Source: Hydrogenimonas sp. (lineage in GTDB: Bacteria > Campylobacterota > Campylobacteria > Campylobacterales > Hydrogenimonadaceae). From it: a stretch of 6,551 bases of DNA. Position 1 is the first letter of the stretch. Every line of letters begins with the position of its first letter. The notes below the pieces were generated by a model. It did no database searches, had not been told where the DNA came from, and saw only the letters and a list, made by a program, of their open reading frames with translations. The stretch is taken from NCBI GenBank assembly GCA_021647345.1, contig JAKIUX010000059.1, positions 1 to 6,551 of the forward strand, read 5' to 3'. The translations under genes and the position numbers were made by a program. Positions 1 to 4,594 of the stretch are shown here, one piece after another.

Positions 1-736
1 CCGCTCTCAAAAGAGACTCATGTCTGATCGTTACACCGTTCCATATCTTGCCAAGAGCGGTGGTCGTCATCTTCTTGATCGCTACAAGACCCAGCAGGCC
101 TCCCTCGCCATCCCCTGCACCTATAACATTCATCTCCTCGCCTTTGACAACCTCCTGTACCAGTATCGGAAATCCCCATTCTCTGGATATTTCTAAGAAG
201 TAGTATATCGCCTCGGGGATAGATCTTGCCCTGTAGGCTTTATAGTAGTTGCCTTTGACAATACAAGGAGTTCCTATCTCTTTGACTGCTTGCGTAAGTT
301 GATCTACATTGAAGACCTTTTCAGTCTTTGGATATACGATCCCTATAGTTTCGCTCACCTCTTTGAGATTCTCTTTGCTTCTAAGCTCAAACTGCTCTAA
401 ACTCGGAAGAAAGGTTTTTATCCCAGCTTTCGCAAGATCTTCTTGATATTTGATATACTGGGGCAGTTCCGCATCTAGCGTAGGAATAACCGCATCAAGA
501 CCGTAAGTCGTCTTGATATGCAAAAGCCTGCTATAGATCGGCTCCCACCCTTTGGACGGATAGGTGAGCAGATAGCTCTTGTCTATGACAAAATCCATAT
601 AGTTTCCCGGATCCTGTACATCGTAGCTCAGCCCTACCGTTTTGATAGAGGGGTCAAACTCTTTAAGACTTCTGGCTACTCCTATTCCGGGACCCGGATT
701 GTCTGTATCGTTGATTCCGCTGACTGCTATAATCAT
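1..736 (-). CDS. ATP-grasp enzyme (CarB/PylC-like fold), C-terminus cut by window edge
   Basis: The 245 visible codons, translated from the minus strand, show an ATP-grasp layout. An N-terminal pre-ATP-grasp (Rossmann-like) segment carries NPGPGIGVARSLKE at residues 13-26. A linker around 118-137 (RSKENLKEVSETIGIVYPKT) leads into the ATP-grasp domain. The nucleotide-binding lysine is probably K161 in PCIVKGNYYKAY, and the hinge and acidic segment is VQEVVKGEEMNVIG (193-206). Family members use ATP to make an acyl phosphate and join it to an amine or similar nucleophile. The metal-binding end of the domain and any further domain lie beyond the left edge, so substrate and full length are unknown. 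The ATG (736-734) overlaps the stop of the PqqD-like gene as ATGA and has no strong ribosome binding site, which suggests translational coupling. The PqqD neighbour hints at a peptide substrate, but this is inference. A carbamoyl-phosphate-synthase or biotin-carboxylase-like annotation is also possible. Confidence 0.85.
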   Translation of the reverse strand, partial: MIIAVSGINDTDNPGPGIGVARSLKEFDPSIKTVGLSYDVQDPGNYMDFVIDKSYLLTYPSKGWEPIYSRLLHIKTTYGLDAVIPTLDAELPQYIKYQEDLAKAGIKTFLPSLEQFELRSKENLKEVSETIGIVYPKTEKVFNVDQLTQAVKEIGTPCIVKGNYYKAYRARSIPEAIYYFLEISREWGFPILVQEVVKGEEMNVIGAGDGEGGLLGLVAIKKMTTTALGKIWNGVTIRHESLLRA

Positions 737-969
737 GACAGAAGCCCGTAGAGGTTGAGTCTCTCTTTGAAATCGAGCAGGTCGTTTAGTGCTTCATCTT
801 CTTGCACATCATACTCTTCGGCAAGCTTATGTGCAATCTGCTTTTCATCCATTCCGTTTGCCAGGGCTTCGACGATGAGCCTACCTGTCTCGTTTACAGT
901 AAAACTTTCGCCTGTAGTAGGATCGAAAGCGAAGCCGTTTTGATTTATCGCCAAATTTTTTACCCTCAT
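733..969 (-). CDS. PqqD-like peptide-binding protein (RRE fold)
   Basis: This 78-residue protein matches the PqqD pattern. It has short N-terminal beta strands (about 1-25, including GFAFDPTTGESFTVN), then N-E-T-G-R-L-I at 26-32 opening the first helix. A second helix is DEKQIAHKLAEEYDV (41-55), and a third helix around 57-73 ends in the typical Y-G-L-L. PqqD-type domains (RiPP recognition elements) bind a leader peptide and present it to a modifying enzyme. Here the next gene is an ATP-grasp enzyme rather than a radical SAM protein, at least within view. The start is supported by an AAAGGGGAG ribosome binding site (974-982) four bases upstream of the ATG. The stop overlaps the ATP-grasp start by 4 bases, so the two are probably made together. 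The candidate precursor peptide is not visible and would have to lie beyond the left edge or elsewhere. The fold assignment is fairly secure; the role in RiPP-like chemistry is inference. Confidence 0.85.
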   Translation of the reverse strand: MRVKNLAINQNGFAFDPTTGESFTVNETGRLIVEALANGMDEKQIAHKLAEEYDVQEDEALNDLLDFKERLNLYGLLS

Positions 970-973
970 GACT

Positions 974-979
974 CTCCCC
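974..979 (-). promoter_or_regulatory. Ribosome binding site of the PqqD-like gene
   Basis: The minus strand reads GGGGAG, within AAAGGGGAG, four bases before the ATG at 969. It fixes the start of the 78-residue protein. Confidence 0.7.
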
Positions 980-1011
980 TTTCACTCTTGATGTTTTGTA
1001 CACTACCGAAC

Positions 1012-1044
1012 ATGATAACCCGAAACGGTTAATGAAGCGTTAAG
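1012..1044 (-). promoter_or_regulatory. Candidate response-regulator box and -10 element upstream of pqqD-like gene
   Basis: On the plus strand, GTTAAT (1028-1033) and GTTAAG (1039-1044) form a direct repeat with an 11-base period, the usual spacing of an OmpR/PhoB-family dimer site. Ten bases closer to the gene is ATGATA (1012-1017), which reads TATCAT on the minus strand, a 5/6 match to the sigma70 -10. No good -35 is present, as expected when an activator replaces it. Transcription would begin near 1005, giving a leader of about 36 bases before the PqqD-like ATG. The layout repeats upstream of the response-regulator gene (2807-2839). A short dyad TAACC/GGTTA (1016-1020 and 1027-1031) overlaps the same place. 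This is a prediction by pattern only. Confidence 0.45.
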
Positions 1045-1055
1045 GGGGAGGTTAT

Positions 1056-2123
1056 TCACTCAAGAAAAACCAAGGTCACCACCGTACCCATTCCCTTTTT
1101 GGACTCCGCTTCGATCTTTATCCCCATCGCTTCACAGAGCGTTTTGACGATATGCAGCCCTATGCCGCTGCCGCCGCTACGCTCTTTGTAGTGACGATTA
1201 AAGATCAGATCGACACGATCGATTCCAGGTCCGCTATCTTTAATATAGAGCCTATTGCCATCTACCCATATCTCCAATAAGCCGTTTTCAAAGTTGTATT
1301 TACAGGCATTTGTCATAAGATTATGAAGAATCTGTCTCATAGCAGCCTCGTTGGCCTTGACCTTGAACTCTTTGCAGCTAAATGAGATTTGCAGCGAAGG
1401 AAACCGCAGACGATAGAGTTCAACGAGCTCTACAATAAGCGGACACAGATCGATGCGATCCATTTTGAATGTTCCCTCCTCAAGCAATATATTCAAATTG
1501 CTATAGAGCGAGGAGATTTCGTTGGCACTTGTTTCAATACGCTCAAGCTCCCTTTTATCGCCGCACACTCTATCTTTTTTAAGTAGCCGGATATTTAGCA
1601 ATATAGAGGTAATCGGGGTATTTAAATCGTGTATAAGATCTTTGGCGAAGCGGTCAAGCCGTATAATCATATTACGCATCGGTCTTAGCGAAATATGGGC
1701 CAAAATAGCGCTTATCGCGCCAAAAAGGGTTAGAAGCATCAGCTGCACAAGTGCAATTTTTATCATTAACGACTCTATTTTGGCATCAAACTCTTCTCTA
1801 TTCTTTTTTATGAGAATATATCTGTTTTTTTGACGACTCGGAACAATCTTTTCGATACAGCATATAGTAAGCCTCAGGTTTTGCGGATCGAAATCTGCTA
1901 TTTTACGATCGAGTATCTCATAAGAAAACCCACTTTTTTCATATTTAAAACCGGTAGTTTTGAGCATTCTGGCATACCAGATAATCGAAAACTGCTCCCT
2001 TGAAATCAACGCCTCTTTTTGTTGTTTAAAGTAAAAGTAGCCTGCAGTCAAGATCAAAATAGCCACAGAGGCGAAGTAGATCGAAAAAAACTTCCAGAAA
2101 GACCCCTTTTCATAGCTAATCAT
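1056..2123 (-). CDS. Membrane sensor histidine kinase of an OmpR-type two-component system
   Basis: This 355-residue kinase has one transmembrane helix at about 11-33, a short predicted periplasmic sensor region (about 34-118), a second helix at about 121-145, and a cytoplasmic kinase core. The phosphorylated histidine is H165 in KDLIHDLNTPI, a DLNTP version of the more usual ELRTP H-box. The ATP-binding domain carries the N-box LHNLMTNACKYN (266-277), the G1 box DSGPGI (296-301), an F-box-like IFNRHYKE (307-314) and the G2 box GGSGIGL (317-323), so it should be active. Only about 20 residues separate helix 2 from H165, leaving no room for a HAMP domain. Two adjacent cysteines (C88, C89) sit in the predicted sensor region; their role is unknown. 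The ATG overlaps the regulator stop (ATGA) and follows a strong GGAGGA site (2130-2135). The signal it senses cannot be told from sequence. It is expected to phosphorylate the adjacent regulator. Confidence 0.93.
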   Translation of the reverse strand: MISYEKGSFWKFFSIYFASVAILILTAGYFYFKQQKEALISREQFSIIWYARMLKTTGFKYEKSGFSYEILDRKIADFDPQNLRLTICCIEKIVPSRQKNRYILIKKNREEFDAKIESLMIKIALVQLMLLTLFGAISAILAHISLRPMRNMIIRLDRFAKDLIHDLNTPITSILLNIRLLKKDRVCGDKRELERIETSANEISSLYSNLNILLEEGTFKMDRIDLCPLIVELVELYRLRFPSLQISFSCKEFKVKANEAAMRQILHNLMTNACKYNFENGLLEIWVDGNRLYIKDSGPGIDRVDLIFNRHYKERSGGSGIGLHIVKTLCEAMGIKIEAESKKGMGTVVTLVFLE

Positions 2124-2776
2124 TCCGGATCCTCCAGCCTGTAGCCGATACCTCGCAAATTGGCAATAATAAAACCTGCTTTGCGTAACTTGTTGACATG
2201 GACTCTAAGTGCCTGATCGCTTACAGACTCTCCATTAGCCAACTCATAGGAGATATCCTCTTTCGAAAGAACTTCTCCCCTGCGCTGCAAAAAGAGTTTT
2301 AAAAGTCTCTTCTCAAAAGGGGGAATATGTATCGGTTCGCCATCTTTGGTGATATTTTCACTCTTTATATCATACTTAATGTTGCCATACTCAAGCACAC
2401 TTGAGCTTGTACCGTAGCGCTTATGTATCAGAGCATTGATTCTAACCAGAAGCTCATCGAAGTCGAAGGGTTTTTTTATGTAGTCGTCGGCTCCGCTTTC
2501 AAAACCCTTAGAGAGGGAGTCTATATCTGTCAGTGCCGTTATGAAGATTGTCGGTGTTTCGTCTCCGCTGCTTCTTAAAGATGAGAGAAGCTCAAAACCG
2601 TCTATATCAGGTACCTTCACATCGAGTAAAAATAGGTCGAATCTGCTTTTGAAACTCTCATCTAAAGCCTCCTCTCCGCTCTTTACCCATACAACCTTAA
2701 AGCCGTCGTTCTCCAAGAGATCCTTTAAGGTCTCTCCCAGAGTCTCATCATCTTCCATAAGCAGTATCTTCGACAT
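2120..2776 (-). CDS. OmpR/PhoB-family response regulator
   Basis: From the preferred start this is a 218-residue DNA-binding response regulator. The receiver domain (about 3-118) shows the acidic pair D9/D10, the phosphoacceptor D52 in FLLDVKVPD, T80 in FITA, and K102 in YIKKPF. The C-terminal winged-helix domain (about 127-216) includes IPPFEKRLLKLFL, the recognition-helix region SDQALRVHVNKLRKAG, and the wing LRGIGYRL. The start chosen is the ATG at 2776-2774, seven bases after AAAGGA. A longer in-frame version would begin at TTG 2806, but it adds ten unconserved-looking residues (YTLIVKEWS after the initiator) and has no good ribosome binding site. The gene is first in the leftward group and overlaps the kinase by 4 bases, so the two form a cognate pair. 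Likely targets include its own promoter and that of the pqqD-like gene, on the basis of a shared box. Confidence 0.94.
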   Translation of the reverse strand: MSKILLMEDDETLGETLKDLLENDGFKVVWVKSGEEALDESFKSRFDLFLLDVKVPDIDGFELLSSLRSSGDETPTIFITALTDIDSLSKGFESGADDYIKKPFDFDELLVRINALIHKRYGTSSSVLEYGNIKYDIKSENITKDGEPIHIPPFEKRLLKLFLQRRGEVLSKEDISYELANGESVSDQALRVHVNKLRKAGFIIANLRGIGYRLEDPE

Positions 2777-2783
2777 CGACCAT

Positions 2784-2789
2784 TCCTTT
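2784..2789 (-). promoter_or_regulatory. Ribosome binding site deciding the response-regulator start
   Basis: The minus strand reads AAAGGA seven bases before ATG 2776-2774. It favours this start over the upstream TTG at 2806. Confidence 0.65.
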
Positions 2790-2797
2790 ACGATAAG

Positions 2798-2839
2798 AGT
2801 ATACAAATGTTACGCAAAAAGAGTTAATAAAAGGATAAT
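2798..2839 (-). promoter_or_regulatory. Response-regulator operon promoter with candidate autoregulatory box
   Basis: Two readings overlap. In the first, the plus strand shows GTTAAT (2823-2828) and GATAAT (2834-2839), an 11-base-period direct repeat, then 10 bases, then ATGTTA (2807-2812, TAACAT on the minus strand). This is the same layout as at 1012-1044, with 12 of 17 box positions identical. In the second, a constitutive promoter would use TTAACT (2827-2822) as -35 and TATACT (2803-2798) as -10 with an 18-base spacer. Either would give a short leader before ATG 2776. Autoregulation by the adjacent regulator is an inference. Confidence 0.4.
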
Positions 2840-2865
2840 CCAAAACCTTTTTTCATACTTTTGGA
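2839..2865. repeat. Inverted repeat TCCAAAA / TTTTGGA in the divergent spacer
   Basis: Seven-base perfect arms (2839-2845 and 2859-2865) are separated by 13 bases, with centres 20 bases apart, about two helical turns. The site lies between the divergent promoters, so it could be an operator. It could also be chance in an AT-rich spacer. It is unlikely to be a terminator, because no gene ends here. Confidence 0.3.
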
Positions 2866-2898
2866 AGGGTATAGCTTTTCTCGAATGTAAAGCATTAC

Positions 2899-2927
2899 TT
2901 GACACTTTATGAATTAAAAGCTACAAT
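2899..2927 (+). promoter_or_regulatory. Strong sigma70-type promoter of the merR-like / lplT-aas operon
   Basis: A perfect -35 TTGACA (2899-2904) is followed by a 17-base spacer and a 5/6 match -10, TACAAT (2922-2927). Transcription would start near 2934, about 24 bases before the ATG at 2958. The spacer is of standard length, unlike the 19-20 base spacers of promoters that classical MerR proteins activate by untwisting. This makes constitutive expression or repression more likely than MerR-type activation here. Confidence 0.75.
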
Positions 2928-2943
2928 TTGGGAGTTAAAAGCT
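2914..2943 (+). repeat. Direct repeat TTAAAAGCT, possible operator over the -10 and start site
   Basis: TTAAAAGCT occurs at 2914-2922 and again at 2935-2943, exactly 21 bases apart (two helical turns). The first copy runs into the -10 and the second covers the predicted transcription start. This is a suitable arrangement for autorepression by the downstream MerR-family protein. That link is an inference; the repeat itself is seen directly. Confidence 0.4.
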
Positions 2944-2946
2944 TTA

Positions 2947-2952
2947 AAGGAG
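2947..2952 (+). promoter_or_regulatory. Ribosome binding site deciding the MerR-family start
   Basis: AAGGAG lies five bases before ATG 2958, which makes that start much more likely than the in-frame TTG at 2928. The TTG falls at the -10/transcription start and would hardly be transcribed. Confidence 0.8.
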
Positions 2953-2957
2953 AGAGT

Positions 2958-3620
2958 ATGCCCCTTAAAATGAGCGAACTTGTAAAAAGAAGCAAAACAC
3001 CTAAATCAACAATACTCTACTACATTAAAGAGGGGCTGCTTCCGCAGCCAAAAAAGATAAAACATAATGTGCATCTATATGATGAAGAGTTTGTTGATAG
3101 AATCGAATTTATAAAGTATCTGCAAAACAACTTCAACGCCTCTATAAGCCAGATAAAAGAGTTGATAGAAAGAGGCGATTTCAACTTTAAAAAAGGGTTT
3201 GAGTCAATTCTTGGAGCGCTCGACATTTTAACCGCTCCATCAAGCGAACAGAGATATACAACAAAGGAGGCTGCTAAAGAGGTCGGTGTAGATGAAAAGA
3301 TGGTTAAGCGGCTAATAACAATCGGAGTTCTTTTTTTAAGAGACGGCTCTTTAAGCGAAAAGGAGCTTGAGATACTAAGAGCGGTAAAGGAGCTTGAGAG
3401 TTGCGGCGAAATTGGAAGAGAGTTGATAGAGAGCTACTTGAAATCGGCAAAAGAGCTGGCCATTAAAGAGGTAGAGAGCGCTTTTGAGCTTCTATCTTCG
3501 TGCGACGATAAAAACAGGGTAGTAAAAAGTCTATTTGACGCTACGCTGATTTTAAAACCGTATATATTCAATATGCACCTCATAGAGAGCTTCAAAAGCA
3601 GAAAGGATAACCTAAAATGA
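2958..3620 (+). CDS. MerR-family transcriptional regulator
   Basis: This 220-residue protein opens with a MerR-type winged-helix DNA-binding domain. The helix-turn-helix is MSELVKRSKTPKSTILYYIK (5-24), followed by the family's EGLLPQP and a wing ending near NVHLYDEE (37-44). The recognition of R/I-helices continues in VDRIEFIKYLQ. A second helix-turn-helix-like segment (RYTTKEAAKEVGVDEKMVKRL, starting at R99, with a following LSEKELEIL) resembles another MerR half. The C-terminal 80 residues are helical, with a cysteine at 149 and one at 182, and match no effector domain I recognise. The start is set by AAGGAG before ATG 2958. Its stop overlaps the transporter start as ATGA, and a strong promoter precedes it, so it is the first gene of an operon for phospholipid salvage. 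It probably regulates its own operon. The inducer is unknown. Confidence 0.88.
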   Translation: MPLKMSELVKRSKTPKSTILYYIKEGLLPQPKKIKHNVHLYDEEFVDRIEFIKYLQNNFNASISQIKELIERGDFNFKKGFESILGALDILTAPSSEQRYTTKEAAKEVGVDEKMVKRLITIGVLFLRDGSLSEKELEILRAVKELESCGEIGRELIESYLKSAKELAIKEVESAFELLSSCDDKNRVVKSLFDATLILKPYIFNMHLIESFKSRKDNLK

Positions 3621-4576
3621 GAGAGCTTTGGATAAACAGAGGGTTTCTCCCCTTTGTTGCGGTACTGGTCATGAACGCCATGACAGACATAGCCCATAAG
3701 ATCACGATTCAAAATCTTCTTATAAAGAGTTACGAGGGGGATACCCTTATAATCTTGAGCGCTCTTGTGAACGCTCTTATATTGATACCATTTGTTCTTC
3801 TATTCTCGCCTTCCGGCTTCATTTCTGACAGGTTCAAAAAGAGTCATGTTGTTCGATATAGCGCCGCTGCAGGCGTCGTTTTGGCCCTTTTAGCTACAGC
3901 AAGCTACTATCTCGGATGGTTCTATATAGCATTCGCGCTAACCTTTCTGCTGGCGGCCCAAAGCGCTATATACTCACCTGCAAAATATGGGCTCATAAAA
4001 GAGATAGCCGGAACGGAACGTATCGCCTACGCCAATGGAATAGTCCAGGCTGCGACAATCGTGGCGATACTTGGAAGCGCACTTCTTTTTTCGGTTCTGT
4101 TTGAGTCTCTCTACGACGGCTCCGATACACCGTCGCAAATATTGAAATCTGTAGCACCTATTGGGTGGATGCTCGTAGCCATGACACTGCTGGAGCTCTA
4201 TTTTGCCTTCAAAATTCCGCAAAGCTCCGTGAATGACGCTGAAAAAAGATTCGACGCAAAAGAGTACTTTCAATTAAACTACCTAAGAAGAAACCTTTCG
4301 CTCATCAGAGAGGATAGAAGCATCTGGCTGAGCATCATAGGGCTTAGTATGTTCTGGGGAATCTCACAGCTTGTCGTAGCAGCCTTTCCGGCACACTACA
4401 AAAGCGTAACCTCCGACGAGAATACCGTAGTGATCCAGGGCATACTGGCCGCAAGCGCTATCGGTTTGATGATGGGCTCTTTTGCTGCAGGCAGAATCAG
4501 CAGACGCCGCATAGAGCTCGGAATCGTACCCTTAGGCGCTCTGGGCATGGTTCTCTCACTAATCTACTTCTCTTAG
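3617..4576 (+). CDS. lplT: LplT-like lysophospholipid transporter (MFS) portion of an LplT-Aas fusion, ended early by TAG
   Basis: These 319 residues are a major facilitator superfamily protein of the lysophospholipid transporter type. Visible marks are the loop 2-3 motif GFISDRFKKSH (67-77) and the LplT-like YSPAKYGLIKEI and ERIAYANGIVQ (119-144). About nine hydrophobic helices can be placed: near 10-30, 43-66, 80-98, 100-118, 140-160, 180-198, 236-258, 270-292 and 300-318. LplT flips lyso-phosphatidylethanolamine across the inner membrane to be reacylated. A normal member has 12 helices and about 400 residues, so this one is truncated. The missing helices 10-12 are encoded in the same frame just after the TAG (4574-4576). 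The start ATG overlaps the MerR-family stop by 4 bases and follows AAAGGA (3602-3607). As a nine-helix protein it is unlikely to work; the intact gene would be one chain with the following acyltransferase and synthetase. Confidence 0.85.
   Translation: MRELWINRGFLPFVAVLVMNAMTDIAHKITIQNLLIKSYEGDTLIILSALVNALILIPFVLLFSPSGFISDRFKKSHVVRYSAAAGVVLALLATASYYLGWFYIAFALTFLLAAQSAIYSPAKYGLIKEIAGTERIAYANGIVQAATIVAILGSALLFSVLFESLYDGSDTPSQILKSVAPIGWMLVAMTLLELYFAFKIPQSSVNDAEKRFDAKEYFQLNYLRRNLSLIREDRSIWLSIIGLSMFWGISQLVVAAFPAHYKSVTSDENTVVIQGILAASAIGLMMGSFAAGRISRRRIELGIVPLGALGMVLSLIYFS
4574..4576 (+). other. Single in-frame TAG interrupting the LplT-PlsC-acyl-ACP synthetase frame (codon 320)
   Basis: The frame that starts at 3617 meets TAG as codon 320 and then continues without another stop or shift for 658 codons to the window edge. 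The join falls in the predicted loop between helices 9 and 10 of the transporter, with recognisable transporter sequence on both sides. Just after the stop, CCGCCT (4578-4583) can pair with AGGCGG (4627-4632), and GGCT (4597-4600) with AGCC (4607-4610). Explanations are a point mutation (CAG, AAG, TCG, TTG or TAC to TAG, among others), a base-call error, readthrough, or reinitiation at ATG 4595. The sequence alone does not decide. Confidence 0.9.
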
Positions 4577-4594
4577 ACCGCCTCACCTGACGCT

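Noticed and set aside
1016..1031. TAACC/GGTTA dyad as a terminator between the kinase and pqqD-like genes
   Set aside because: The stem is only 5 base pairs and AT-rich, with no following T run. It is better explained as part of the candidate regulatory box.
1522..1833. Plus-strand open frame of 103 codons opposite the histidine kinase
   Set aside because: It lies antisense to the conserved helix 2 and H-box region, with no recognisable domain.
2777..2806. Ten-residue N-terminal extension of the response regulator from TTG 2806
   Set aside because: It has no ribosome binding site, and the receiver fold begins right after the ATG at 2776, which has AAAGGA at good spacing.
2541..2912. Plus-strand open frame of 123 codons over the response-regulator start and spacer
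   Set aside because: It is serine- and lysine-rich low-quality sequence opposite a clear receiver domain, with no ribosome binding site: a shadow of the real gene.
2928..2957. Ten-residue N-terminal extension of the MerR-family protein from TTG 2928
   Set aside because: The TTG lies directly after the -10 and before the likely transcription start, while ATG 2958 has AAGGAG.
3974..4273. Minus-strand open frame of 99 codons in the transporter
   Set aside because: It is antisense to well-conserved LplT-like sequence and has no family features.
4574..4576. TAG decoded as pyrrolysine, prompted by an ATP-grasp (PylC-like fold) gene in the same window
   Set aside because: The ATP-grasp fold is shared by many ligases. 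It sits with a PqqD-like gene rather than pylB, pylD or pylS homologs, and no tRNA gene is in view. The fold resemblance alone is not evidence.
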